In this document: positions 41,673 to 50,684 of the stretch, in pieces
Layout: each line of letters begins with the position of its first letter
Numbering within the stretch: the stretch's first letter is position 1
DNA from: JACCZR01 sp963830065
Lineage (GTDB): Bacteria; Actinomycetota; Thermoleophilia; Solirubrobacterales; Thermoleophilaceae
Assembly: GCA_963830065.1 (NCBI GenBank)
Contig: CAWHLA010000007.1
Span: 186,001-250,000, forward strand
Length of the DNA stretch: 64,000 nt
Direction of reading: 5' to 3'
The notes under the pieces: generated by a model
Databases searched by the model: none
What the model was told of the DNA's origin: nothing
What the model saw: the letters and a program-made list of their open reading frames with translations, nothing else
Position numbers and translations under genes: made by a program

Positions 41673-42808
41673 CGGGCCTCGGCCCGCCGAGTCCCGAGCA
41701 GGACGAGGCCGGCGAGCAGCGCGAGGGCGGCACAGAGTGACCACGCCGCGGCGAACGAGCCGTGCTCGGCCAGCAGGCCCACCACCAAGGGTCCCGCCAC
41801 GGCACCGGCAAACAGCCCGGACATCATCACCCCCACCGCCCAGGCGGGTGAGTCGGGGCTCCGCCGCACCACCGCGAGCGTGAGCCCGCCCGGCCACGAC
41901 CAGCCCAGGCCGCCGGCCATCAGCGCGCCCACGACGATCGCCGCCGGCTCGCCCTTGATCAGCAGCAGGTAGGCGCCCGCCGCCGCCGCGAGCGTGGCCC
42001 CCACGAGGGCCAGCGGCTCGCGACCGGTGCGGTCGAACAGCGCGCCGAGCCCGATCCGGCTCAGTGTGGCCACCAGGCTCACCCCGCCCAGGAGCAGGCC
42101 GGCCTCCGCCTCCCCGATGTCGCTCCGCACGGCGTAGGTGACCAGGAAGGAGATGAAGCCCACCCCGGCCGCGCTGGCCAGGGCGGCGGCAACGGCGATG
42201 GCGTGGACCGAGCTCAGGCCGCGGCGCGCGACGGTGACCGCCGCCGCAGGCAGGGGCCCGCCGCGAGGCACGGGGACAACGGCGACCACGGCCAGCACCG
42301 CCGCCGCCACGAAGCCCCAGCGCCATCCGAATGGGATTGCCACCAGCGGCAGCGCCAGGCCGGCGAGCAGCGACCCGATGGACGCCCCCGACTGCTGCAC
42401 ACCGAAGGCGAGCCCTTGGCTCCGCTCGGAGACCTCGCGCTTAAGCAGAGCGCTCACCGCCGGACCTCCCATGCCGTTGGCCACCCCGCCCAGCACCAGG
42501 AGGCCGACCAGTCCCGCCGCCGAGTGGGCGAACAGCGCCACCGTGGTCGCGCAGGCCACCACCAGAGCCGCGGCCACCTGCATCCCGCGCACGCCGCCGA
42601 TCCGGTCCACCAGGCGTCCACAGGGGATCGAGCTGAGCGCGGAGACGACGTAGAAGATCGCGATCGTCACGCCGAGCGTGGAGTCGCCGAAGTCGAAGTC
42701 GCCCCGGATCCGGGGCGCAAGCGCGGCGGTCAGGAAGCCCGGCAGCACGGTGGCCACGATCAGAGCCACCCCGGTGACCTGCGAGCGAACGCTGCGATCC
42801 GAAGCCAC
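41669..42808 (-). CDS. MFS transporter
   Basis: About 379 residues, 12 predicted transmembrane segments. The loop 2-3 motif appears as GRLVDRIGGVRGM, TM4-5 has VANGMGGPAVSALLKREVSE, and a second copy GLGALFDRTGREPLAL is in the second half. Substrate unknown; position between pca genes and the ABC system suggests an aromatic acid or analogue. GTG 42808 is preferred because GGGGAGG lies 8 bases before it; GTG 42817 would be too close. Confidence 0.85.
   Translation of the reverse strand: MASDRSVRSQVTGVALIVATVLPGFLTAALAPRIRGDFDFGDSTLGVTIAIFYVVSALSSIPCGRLVDRIGGVRGMQVAAALVVACATTVALFAHSAAGLVGLLVLGGVANGMGGPAVSALLKREVSERSQGLAFGVQQSGASIGSLLAGLALPLVAIPFGWRWGFVAAAVLAVVAVVPVPRGGPLPAAAVTVARRGLSSVHAIAVAAALASAAGVGFISFLVTYAVRSDIGEAEAGLLLGGVSLVATLSRIGLGALFDRTGREPLALVGATLAAAAGAYLLLIKGEPAAIVVGALMAGGLGWSWPGGLTLAVVRRSPDSPAWAVGVMMSGLFAGAVAGPLVVGLLAEHGSFAAAWSLCAALALLAGLVLLGTRRAEAR
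41672..41687. terminator. Hairpin behind pcaC and the MFS gene
   Basis: GCGGGCC-TC-GGCCCGC, a 7-bp GC inverted repeat with the two closest bases too near to pair, directly after the CTAG shared by both stop codons. Confidence 0.4.
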
Positions 42809-42861
42809 GTCCGTCACCTCCCCTCAGAGGACGGGTTTGAACGCGCCAATACCCGGATAGA

Positions 42862-42877
42862 ACAAATTGTCTGACTT
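42862..42877. promoter_or_regulatory. AT-rich operator-like site, GntR/FCD type
   Basis: ACAAATTGT (42862-42870) is a perfect 4+1+4 palindrome, overlapping TTGTCTGACTT (42867-42877), which fits the FadR/FCD operator pattern TNGT-NNN-ACNA except for its last base. It stands out in GC-rich surroundings in the divergent gap between the MFS gene and the ABC operon, whose distal gene is a GntR/FCD regulator. Confidence 0.45.
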
Positions 42878-42894
42878 ATCCGAGGAGGGATGCA

Positions 42895-43875
42895 GTGAGA
42901 AAGATGCGTTGGAGCTGGGCCGCTGTGATGGCGGCGACGCTGGCGTGCGCCGTGGCGGTCGCGTCCTGCGGCGATGACGGAGGCTCGGGAGGAGGCGGGG
43001 GCAGCGGGCCCCAGACGCTGAAGGTCGGCGTGATCCCGATCGCCGACGTGGCTCCCCTCTACCTCGGTCGCAAGAAGGGCTTCTTCAAGGAGGAGCAGCT
43101 GACCATCGACCCACAGGTGGCCGAGGGCGGCGCGGCGATCACGCCCGCCGTGGTGAGCGGCAACTTCCAGATCGGCTTCTCCAACACCATCTCGCTGCTG
43201 ATCGCCGCCTCCAAGAACCTGCCTGTGACGATCATCAGCCAGGGCGTCCTGGGCGGCAAGGGCGAGAAGGAGGCGTGGGCCGACCTGCTGGTGCTGAAGG
43301 ACGGGCCGGTCAAGGAGCCCAAGGACCTCGAGGGCAAGACCATCGCGGTCAACACGCTGAACAACGTCTGCGAGGTCACGATCAAGGCCTCGCTGGAGAA
43401 GAAGGGCGTGGACGTGTCCAAGCTCAAGTTCTCCGAGGTCCCGTTCCCGGACATGAACGCGGCGCTGGAGGCCAAGCGCGTCGACGGTGCATGCGCGGTC
43501 GAGCCGTTCGTCAGCCAGGGCAAGGCCGGCAAGGCGACGGGGATCGATCCGTTCTACGTCAACACGGCGCCTGACCTGACCGTGGCCACGTACTTCACCT
43601 CGAAGCAGTACGCCCAGCAGAACCCCGACGTGATCAAGCGGTTCGTGAAGGCGATGAACAAGTCGCTCGAGTACGCGCAGTCGCATCCCGACGAGGTCCG
43701 CCAGGTGCTTACCGAGTACACCGAGATCCCGCCTGACGCGGCGAAGAAGATCAAGCTGCCGATCTGGCGGTCCGACCTCAACCGGCCCACGATCGAGGAG
43801 GCGGCCAAGCTCAGCCAGAAGTACGGCCTGATCGACCAGCAGCCGGACCTGAACGAGCTCATCCGCACCAACTAG
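42895..43875 (+). CDS. ABC transporter solute-binding lipoprotein (NMT1/SsuA-like)
   Basis: 326 residues. Lipoprotein signal with lipobox VAVASC, Gly/Ser linker, then a periplasmic-binding-protein fold of the NMT1/taurine/sulfonate group (KVGVIPIADVAPLYLGRKKG, FFKEEQLTIDP, GNFQIGFSNT). Genomic company (aryl-CoA ligase, pca genes) suggests an aromatic acid as ligand. GTG with strong GAGGAGGGA ribosome site. Starts a seven-gene operon. Confidence 0.88.
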   Translation: MRKMRWSWAAVMAATLACAVAVASCGDDGGSGGGGGSGPQTLKVGVIPIADVAPLYLGRKKGFFKEEQLTIDPQVAEGGAAITPAVVSGNFQIGFSNTISLLIAASKNLPVTIISQGVLGGKGEKEAWADLLVLKDGPVKEPKDLEGKTIAVNTLNNVCEVTIKASLEKKGVDVSKLKFSEVPFPDMNAALEAKRVDGACAVEPFVSQGKAGKATGIDPFYVNTAPDLTVATYFTSKQYAQQNPDVIKRFVKAMNKSLEYAQSHPDEVRQVLTEYTEIPPDAAKKIKLPIWRSDLNRPTIEEAAKLSQKYGLIDQQPDLNELIRTN

Positions 43876-44687
43876 TGGCCGCTGCTTCCACCGCACCACT
43901 CGCGGCCGCCGCCCGGCGGCCGCGAGTTCCGGACTGGGCGCTGCCCTGGGCGGCGGTGGCCGCGGTGCTGTTGCTGTTCGAGGTCCTTCCCCGGATCGGG
44001 GTGCTCCCGCGCGACCACTTCCCGCCCGCGTCGGAGACGGTGGGCGAGCTCGGCAGCCAGCTCACCACGGGGAGCTATTGGACCTCGGTGCTCGACACCC
44101 TTCAGGGCTGGGCGCTGGGCCTGGTGATCGCGGCGGCGCTGGCGATCCCGCTGGGGATCCTGATCGGCTCGGCGCCGCTGCTGTACCGGGCCACGCGGGC
44201 GCTGATCGAGTTCCTGCGCCCCATCCCCTCGGTGGCGCTGATCCCGCTGGCGATCCTGATCTACGGCACCGGGCTGACCAGCAAGGTCTTCCTGGCCGCG
44301 TTCGCCAGCTTCTGGCAGGTGCTGATGGCCACGCTGTACGGGGTCAAGGACGTCGACCCGGTGGCCACCGACACGGCCCGCTCGTTCGGGATGTCGCGCT
44401 TCCAGCGGCTGTCGCGGGTGACGCTGCCGAGCGCGGTCCCTTACCTGGCCACAGGCCTGCGGATCGCGTCGGCGGTGAGCCTGATCCTCACCGTGACCGC
44501 CGAGCTGGTGATCGGCGCGCCGGGGCTCGGCCGCTCGATCAACCTCGCACGCACGGGCGGCAACGAGGAGCTGATGTACGCGCTGATCCTCACCACGGGC
44601 GTGCTCGGCCTGCTGCTGAACGCGATCTTCGTGCGCGCCGAGCGCCGGGTGCTGCACTGGCATCCCTCGCAGCGAGGTGCCACGTGA
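43875..44687 (+). CDS. ABC transporter permease (SsuC/TauC-like), first
   Basis: 270 residues, about six transmembrane helices. The EAA loop SFGMSRFQRLSRVTLPSAVP contacts the ATPase. Start GTG shares a base with the preceding TAG; next permease coupled by GTGA. Pairs with the second permease to form a heterodimeric channel, unlike the usual single-permease arrangement. Confidence 0.9.
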   Translation: MAAASTAPLAAAARRPRVPDWALPWAAVAAVLLLFEVLPRIGVLPRDHFPPASETVGELGSQLTTGSYWTSVLDTLQGWALGLVIAAALAIPLGILIGSAPLLYRATRALIEFLRPIPSVALIPLAILIYGTGLTSKVFLAAFASFWQVLMATLYGVKDVDPVATDTARSFGMSRFQRLSRVTLPSAVPYLATGLRIASAVSLILTVTAELVIGAPGLGRSINLARTGGNEELMYALILTTGVLGLLLNAIFVRAERRVLHWHPSQRGAT

Positions 44688-45466
44688 CCGCCGCCGGCCG
44701 CCGGTGGCTGGGCGGAGGGTTGGAGATCGCTGTGCCGATCCTCGCGCTGGCCGCCTGGGGGGTGCTGTCTGCGGGCAGCCAGACCTACTACTTCCCGCCG
44801 CTCACCGACATCCTGTCCACCTTCGCCGACACCTGGCTGTTCGAGCGGGTGGGCAGCGACGCCCTGCCCAGTTTGGCGCGCATGGGCGCGGGCTTCGCCA
44901 TCGCCGTGGTTCTTGCGGTCTCGCTCGGGCTGCTGCTCGGGCTCTCGCCCCGCGCCAAGCGCGCCGCTTCTCCGATCGTGGAGTTCGCCCGCGCGATCCC
45001 GCCGCCCGCGCTGCTGCCGTTCGCGATCCTGGTGATCGGCGTCGGCAACTCGATGAAGGTCGCGATCATCGCCTTCGTCTGCCTCTGGCCGATCCTGCTG
45101 AACACCGTCGACGGGGTGCTCGGGGTGGATCCGCTGCTGCGCGATACCAGCCGCGTCTACGGGATCTCGCCGCGCGACCGGGTGCTGAAGGTGATGCTCC
45201 CGGCGGCGGCCCCCCAGATCTTCGCCGGCATGCGGACGAGCCTGTCGCTGGCGCTGATCCTGATGGTGATCAGCGAGATGGTGGCCTCCACGAACGGCAT
45301 CGGCTACTTCGTCCTGCAGAGCCAGCGCTCCTTCGACATCCCCGAGATGTGGTCGGGGATCCTGCTGCTGGGCATCCTCGGCTACGCGCTGAACGGAATC
45401 TTCCTGTTGATCGAGCGAAGGGCGCTGCGGTGGCACCGCGGGGCCCGGGCAAGTGAGGTGAGCTGA
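44684..45466 (+). CDS. ABC transporter permease (SsuC/TauC-like), second
   Basis: 260 residues. BPD_transp_1 fold with EAA loop RVYGISPRDRVLKVMLPAAA and the AIPPPALLPFAILVIG segment. Start overlaps the first permease stop. Confidence 0.9.
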   Translation: MTAAGRRWLGGGLEIAVPILALAAWGVLSAGSQTYYFPPLTDILSTFADTWLFERVGSDALPSLARMGAGFAIAVVLAVSLGLLLGLSPRAKRAASPIVEFARAIPPPALLPFAILVIGVGNSMKVAIIAFVCLWPILLNTVDGVLGVDPLLRDTSRVYGISPRDRVLKVMLPAAAPQIFAGMRTSLSLALILMVISEMVASTNGIGYFVLQSQRSFDIPEMWSGILLLGILGYALNGIFLLIERRALRWHRGARASEVS

Positions 45467-46243
45467 ATGCTGAAGGTCGATCACCTCGGCAAGAGCTACG
45501 GAGAGGGCGAAGACGCGGTGCAGGCCGTAGGCGACCTCGACTTCGAGGTCGCCGAGAAGGAGTTCGTCTGCATCGTCGGCCCCTCGGGCTGCGGCAAGAC
45601 CACGCTCCTGAAATGCATGTCGGGGCTGCTTGCCCCCTCGCAGGGCGAGGTGGTGCTCGACGGGGAAAGGGTGGACGGGCCGCCCGAGAAGATGGCGCTG
45701 GTCTTCCAGGAGTACAGCCGCTCGCTGTTCCCCTGGATGAGCGTTGAGGAGAACGTGGCCTTCCCGCTGCGCAACCGCGACATCTCCGGTGACGAGGCCG
45801 ACCGCCTGGTGGAGGACGCGATCGAGTCCGTTGGCCTCGCGGACGCGGACGAGCGCTATCCGTGGGAGCTCTCGGGTGGGATGCAGCAGCGCGTGGCCAT
45901 CGCCCGCGCGCTGGCCTACCAGCCCGAGATCCTGCTCATGGACGAGCCGTTCGCCTCGGTTGACGCGCAGACCCGCGCCGACCTGGAGGACCTGATCCTC
46001 GAGGTGCGGAACAAGTACGGCGTGACCGTCGTCTTCGTGACCCACGACATCGACGAGTCCGTCTACCTGGGCGATCGCATCGTGGTACTCACCCCCTCGC
46101 CCACCGAGGTGCAGGAGGTGCTCGACGTGGACCTGCCCCGCCCGCGCGACCAAGTGGAGACCAAGGAGCTCCCCGAGTTCGCGCACCTGCGCGCCCACGT
46201 GTACCGCTCGATCAAGCGCAAGCAGCCCGCAGAGGCCGGCTGA
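45467..46243 (+). CDS. ABC transporter ATPase
   Basis: 258 residues. Walker A VGPSGCGKTT, Q-loop LVFQEYSRSLFPWM, signature LSGGMQQRVAIARAL, Walker B EILLMDEPFASVD and H-loop VFVTHDIDES. Belongs with nitrate/sulfonate-type importers. Directly abuts the permease gene. Confidence 0.92.
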   Translation: MLKVDHLGKSYGEGEDAVQAVGDLDFEVAEKEFVCIVGPSGCGKTTLLKCMSGLLAPSQGEVVLDGERVDGPPEKMALVFQEYSRSLFPWMSVEENVAFPLRNRDISGDEADRLVEDAIESVGLADADERYPWELSGGMQQRVAIARALAYQPEILLMDEPFASVDAQTRADLEDLILEVRNKYGVTVVFVTHDIDESVYLGDRIVVLTPSPTEVQEVLDVDLPRPRDQVETKELPEFAHLRAHVYRSIKRKQPAEAG

Positions 46244-46246
46244 CCG

Positions 46247-47464
46247 GTGGCCCTATCCGAGCTGATCGAGCTCGTTCGCGAGAGCAACCCATTCCAGCGC
46301 GCGCGCCTCGAGGGCCTCGGGTCCGCGCCGCTGTTGAAGGAGATCTCGCCGCTGACCAAGGACGAGCTGGTGGCCGACCAGCGCGCCCATCCGCCCTTCG
46401 GCACCAACCTCACCTACCCGCCCGAGGACTACGTCCAGATCCACCAGACCAGCGGCTCCACCGGTCCGCCGCTGCGGGTGCTCGACACCGCCGCCGACTC
46501 TCTGTGGTGGCAGCGCATGTTCGCCCACACCCTGTCGGTGGCCGGAGTCCGCCCCGGCGACCGCGTCGCGCTCGCGTTCTCCTTCGGCCCGCACGTGCAG
46601 TTCTGGGCCGCCCGTGACGGCCTGCGAGAGCTCGGCGCCACCGCCCTCCCGCTGGGTGGTATGGCCTCGGTGCAGCGCCTGACCACCATGGCCGAGGTCG
46701 AGGCCACGGCGGTCATGTGCACCCCCACCTACGCGCTGCGGCTGCTGGAGGTGGCACTCGACCAGCGGCTCGACCACGCGCTGGAGCCCATCCGACAGGT
46801 GATCTGCACCGGCGAGCCCGGGGCCTCGCTGCCCGCGGTCCGGTCGCGCATCGAGGAGGGCTTCGGGGCCGCTTGCATCGACCACGCGGGCCTGACCGAG
46901 GTCGGACCGTGGGGCTATCCCTGTCCCGAGGGTGGCGGCCTGCACGTCTACGACGACGAGTTCATCTGCGAGATCCTCGACTCCGACCTGAACCCGACCC
47001 CGCCGGGCGAGTGCGGCGAGCTGGTGCTGACACCGCTGGGTCGGACCGGCTTCCCGGTGCTGCGCTACCGCACCGGCGACGTCGTGGCCAACAGCGACGA
47101 ACGCTGCCCGGGCGGCCACGGGCACCGCTGGCTGCCCGGCGGGATCGTGGGCCGCACCGACGACATGGTCGTCATCCGCGGGATGAACGTGTTCCCGTCG
47201 GTGATCGAGGAGGCGGTGCGCGGGGTAAACGGGTCCGGCGAGTTCCGGATCACCTTCTACTCCGAGCAGGGCGGCATGGACGAGATCAAGCTGGAGGTCG
47301 AGCTGGAGGACGGCGGCGAGGCCCGCCGGCTGCAGGAGGTCATGCGCCAGCGTCTGGGTCTGCGCGTGCGCGTGGTGCCCGTCAACTCCGGGCTCCTCCC
47401 CCGCCCCGAGGGCAAGGCGCGCAGGGTCGTCGACGAGCGGGTGCCGCGGTGGTCGGCGGCGTGA
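46247..47464 (+). CDS. Phenylacetate-CoA ligase-like adenylate-forming enzyme
   Basis: 405 residues, PaaK size. ATP motif QTSGSTGPPLRVL, DHAGLTEVGPWGYP (A5), YRTGDVV (A7) and GRTDDMVVIRGMNVFP (A8), with a C-terminal AMP-binding_C_2 region ending PRPEGKARRVVD and the adenylation Lys. Activates an aromatic acid to its CoA ester. Next to the ABC importer it could trap imported substrate as CoA thioester. GTG 3 bases after the ATPase stop; GTGA overlap with the regulator. Confidence 0.88.
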   Translation: MALSELIELVRESNPFQRARLEGLGSAPLLKEISPLTKDELVADQRAHPPFGTNLTYPPEDYVQIHQTSGSTGPPLRVLDTAADSLWWQRMFAHTLSVAGVRPGDRVALAFSFGPHVQFWAARDGLRELGATALPLGGMASVQRLTTMAEVEATAVMCTPTYALRLLEVALDQRLDHALEPIRQVICTGEPGASLPAVRSRIEEGFGAACIDHAGLTEVGPWGYPCPEGGGLHVYDDEFICEILDSDLNPTPPGECGELVLTPLGRTGFPVLRYRTGDVVANSDERCPGGHGHRWLPGGIVGRTDDMVVIRGMNVFPSVIEEAVRGVNGSGEFRITFYSEQGGMDEIKLEVELEDGGEARRLQEVMRQRLGLRVRVVPVNSGLLPRPEGKARRVVDERVPRWSAA

Positions 47465-48213
47465 GCACCAGCGCCGGGCGCCGGAGCGGGGCGCCACTTC
47501 GCCCCCGGGACCACCGAGGCGCGAGCGCAGGACGTGGCCGCCCGCATCCAGCACCACATCGAGGCCGAGGGCCTGCGAGCCGGGCGACTTCCTGGGCCGC
47601 GAGGGTGACCTGTCCGAGGAGCTCGGGGTCAGCCGGCCGACGCTGCGCGAGGGGCTCAAGCTGCTCACCAGCGGCAACCTGATCCGGGCCACCAAGGGCC
47701 CGGGCGGCGGGATCTTCGTCGCGCACACCGCCGAACAGGGCATGAGCCGGAGCCTCAGCGACGCCATCGCGATGATGCTCGAGACCGGCTCGGCCTCACT
47801 GGACGAGCTGCTCGACGCGCGCATGGTGCTGGAGGTCCCGCTGGCCGGGCGCGCCGCCCACCGCGCCGATGCCGCGACGGTGGCCGCACTGAGGGCGGCG
47901 GTGCGACGCGAGGAGGAGTCGGACGGCGACCCCGCGGCTCTGGCCGCGGCCGACGCCGAGGTCCACCGCACGCGTCGCAGCGGCCGCAGGCAACCGGATG
48001 CTGGAGGCGCTGACCGAGTGGATATTCGAGGTCCTGCAGCCTTCGCTGTCGGAAAAGCTGGCCGGCGCGATCGTGCACTCGGCGGTGGTGGAGCAGCACG
48101 ACGCGCTGCTGGCCGCGGTCGAGAAGGGCGATCCGCCGCGGGCCGAGCGCGCGATGAAGGACCATCTGCTCTACCTGCGCGACGTCCTGCGAATGGTGGA
48201 CGGCGCCCGATGA
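47461..48213 (+). pseudogene. GntR/FadR (FCD) regulator with three frame changes
   Basis: Pieced across three frames: STSAGRRSG..., then RHFAPGTTEARAQDVAARIQ, then GDFLGREGDLSEELGVSRPT (winged helix, SRPTLREGLKLLTS), an FCD domain (LDELLDARMVLEVPLAGRAA) and, after another shift, AAAAGNRMLEALTEWIFEVL to the end. Shifts lie near 47485-47492, 47574-47578 and 47975-47985. An intact copy would control this aromatic-acid island. Broken gene or sequence errors. Confidence 0.7.
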
Positions 48214-49397
48214 GCGGCGAGGTCTACGTGGTCGACGCCGTGCGCACCAAGACCGGACGCTTCGGCGGCGCGCTGTCGGGAGTGCGCCCCGACGACCTGG
48301 CCGCGCGCACGCGTCGGCGCTCTGATGGAGCGCAGCCCGGGTCTGGACCCGGCCGCGCAGGTCGACGACGTCTGTTCGGCAACTCCAACGGCGCCGGCGA
48401 GGAGAACCGCGACGTCGCGCGCATGGCCGTCCTGCTGGCGGGGCTGCCGGTCGAGGTGCCGGGCGCCACCGTGAACCGGCTGTGCGGCTCGGGCATGGAG
48501 GCGGCGGTGGCCGCCAACCGCGCTATCGCAGTGGGCGACGCGTCGATCTGCATCGCGGGCGGCGTGGAGTCGATGAGCCGCGCGCCCTGGGTGGTGCAGA
48601 AGCCCGAGAAGGGCTTCCAGCGCACCGATCAGCCGATGGTCTCCACCACGCTGGGTGGCGGCTGATCAATCCCGAGATGCCTTCGGAGTGGACCGCCTCG
48701 CTGGGCGAGGGCGCGGAGCTGCTCGCGCGCGAGCACGACATCAGCCGCGAGGCCCAGGACGAGTTCGCCGTCGAGAGCCACCGCCGCGCGGCGGCGGCGT
48801 GGGAGCGCGGGACCTACGACGACGAGACGATCGACATCGCCGGTGTGGAGCTCGAGCGCGACGAGCCGATCCGCCCCGACACGTCGGTGGAGAAGCTGGC
48901 GAAGCTGAAGCCCGCCTTCCGCGAGGACGGCAGCGTCACGGCCGGGCAACTCCTCCCCGCTGAACGACGGGGCCGCTGCGCTGCTGCTGGCCGACGAAGC
49001 CGGCGTGGAGGCGATCGGGCGCGAACCGCTGGCGCGCATCGTCTCCCGCGGGCTGCACGCGGTGGACCCGCCGCACTACGGCATCGCGCCCGTGGAGGCA
49101 GCCAACCAGGCGCTGGCGCGCGCCGGCATCGGCTGGGGCGACGTCGAGGTGGCCGAGCTCAACGAGGCCTTCGCCGCTCAGGCGCTGGCCTGCGTGTCGG
49201 CGTGGGGCGACGTCGACACCGAGCGCCTGAACGTGAACGGCGGCGCCGTCGCGCTGGGCCACCCGATCGGGTGCTCGGGCGCGCGCATCCTGGCCACGCT
49301 GAGCTGGGAGCTGTCGCGCCGCGGGTGCGGTATGGGCCTGGGCGCGCTGTGCATCGGCGTGGGCCAGGGCATCGCGATGGTGCTGGAGGCCGCGTAG
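48210..49397 (+). pseudogene. pcaF: Beta-ketoadipyl-CoA thiolase (pcaF-like), four frame changes
   Basis: Starts ATG (ATGA overlap): EVYVVDAVRTKTGRFGGALS. After shifts near 48305, 48374, 48655 and 48946 the full thiolase can be reconstructed: LMERSPGLDPAAQVDDVCFG, the nucleophile NRLCGSGMEAAVAANRAIAV, GGVESMSRAPWV, SPLNDGAAALLLAD, ELNEAFAAQAL, GGAVALGHPIGCSGARI (His) and the catalytic Cys region GMGLGALCIGVGQG. PcaF cleaves 3-oxoadipyl-CoA to succinyl-CoA and acetyl-CoA. All active-site residues remain, but no uninterrupted frame exists. Confidence 0.75.
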
Positions 49398-50087
49398 TGG
49401 CGGGCTACCGGCGCGAGAACGCGGACCCGCCGCTGCTGTTCGAGGACTACCTGGCCACGCGCACGCGGGCGCCGAAGGAGCCGCTGGTGATCATCCCCGC
49501 AGACGCTGTCCGAGCTGTCGGGGCCGGTGTACGGCGACACCCGGGTCGGGGAGCTCGACCACGACCTCACCAAACAGCACGAGGACGAGCCGCAGGGCGA
49601 GCGGATCATCCTGCACGGCCGGGTGCTGGACGGCGACGGCCGGCCCGTGCCGCACTCGCTGATCGAGCTGTGGCAGGCCAACGCGGCCGGGCGCTACCGG
49701 CACGTGGTGGACCGCCACCCCGCTCCGCTGGATCCGAACTTCACCGGCGCCGGGCGCTGCATGACCGACTCCGAGGGCCGCTATCGGTTCATCACGATCA
49801 AGCCGGGCGCCTACCCGTGGCGCAACCACGACAACGCCTGGCGCGCCGCCCACATCCACCTGTCGCTGTTCGGGCCCGCCTTCGCCACCCGGCTGGTGAC
49901 CCAGATGTACTTCCCGGGCGACCCGCTGTTCAGCCAGGACCCGATCTTCAACTCGGTCCGCGAGCCGCGCGACCGCGAGCGGATGGTGTCCGCCTTCGAC
50001 CTGACCGAGACCGTGCCCGAGTGGGCGCTGGCCTACCACTTCGACATCGTGCTGCGCGGCCCCGAGGCCACCCCGCCCGATGGCTGA
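49397..50087 (+). pseudogene. pcaH: Protocatechuate 3,4-dioxygenase beta subunit, one frame change
   Basis: GTG (TAGTG overlap) begins AGYRRENADPPLLFEDYLAT; after a shift at 49497-49500 the rest follows: QTLSELSGPVYGDTRVGELD and on. Iron ligands are readable: Tyr in AAGRYRHVVDRHPAPLDPNF, Tyr in GAYPWRNHDNAW, His and His in AAHIHLSLFG. Intradiol cleavage of protocatechuate. One inserted base in a CCCG run would explain the break. Overlaps pcaG by 8 bases. Confidence 0.8.
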
Positions 50088-50511
50088 GCTGCCCACGCCC
50101 TCGCAAACGGTCGGGCCGTTCTTCAACATCGGGCTGCCCGGCGAGCCGGCCGGCGACGGCCCTTTGCGGGTCTCAGGCACGGTCTACGACGGTGAGGGCC
50201 AGCCGGTGGCCGACGCGTTGATCGAGACCTGGCAGGCCGACTCGTCGACGTTCCACCGCCTGGAGACAGACGCCGAGGGGCGCTACGAGCTGGCGACCGC
50301 CGAATCGACGGACTTCATCCTGGTCTCGATATTCGCTCGTGGGCTGCTGAAGCAGCTGGTCACGCGGATCTACTTCTCGGATTCCGGCATCCCGGCCGAG
50401 GTTGCACCCGAGCGCCGCGAGACCTTGATCGCAAGAAGCGGCGACGAAGGAGGCTGGACCTTCGACATCCGCCTGCAGGGCGACGGCGAGACCGTCTTCT
50501 TCGACGTCTGA
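50080..50511 (+). CDS. pcaG: Protocatechuate 3,4-dioxygenase alpha subunit, compact
   Basis: 143 residues against about 190-200 for PcaG. Start PTPSQTVGPFFNIGL, core strand DALIETWQADSS and end DIRLQGDGETVFFD are canonical, as is VSIFARGLLKQLVTRIYF. The loop that normally carries a P-G-P...A-P-H segment between GRYELAT and VSIFARG is missing, as is a segment after RIYF. Reading frame is intact. Partners PcaH. Confidence 0.85.
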   Translation: MAELPTPSQTVGPFFNIGLPGEPAGDGPLRVSGTVYDGEGQPVADALIETWQADSSTFHRLETDAEGRYELATAESTDFILVSIFARGLLKQLVTRIYFSDSGIPAEVAPERRETLIARSGDEGGWTFDIRLQGDGETVFFDV

Positions 50512-50534
50512 GGCTCGACCGGGCGCGCGAAGCG

Positions 50535-50592
50535 CGCACACCTTCCGAAAAAGTCCTCAGCCGCGCTGAGGAGTTTGCGGAGAACGTGTGCG
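50535..50592. terminator. Long imperfect hairpin between pcaG and aldehyde dehydrogenase
   Basis: Outer arms CGCACAC/GTGTGCG (7 bp) and inner arms TCCTCAGC-CGC-GCTGAGGA (8 bp, 3-base loop), joined by CCG/CGG and AAA/TTT pairs. A separate GCGCGC-GAA-GCGCGC hairpin lies at 50523-50537. Good candidate for a bidirectional terminator between convergent genes. The rest of the 50512-50684 gap is G-rich with no gene. Confidence 0.55.
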
Positions 50593-50684
50593 TTCACCGC
50601 GGGTTCCGCTGACAGGACCCGCGGCCTGGGGGTGGGGGTGCGGCTGTTAGGGGCGGCCGGGGGGCGGCTGTCGGGCGCACCCCG

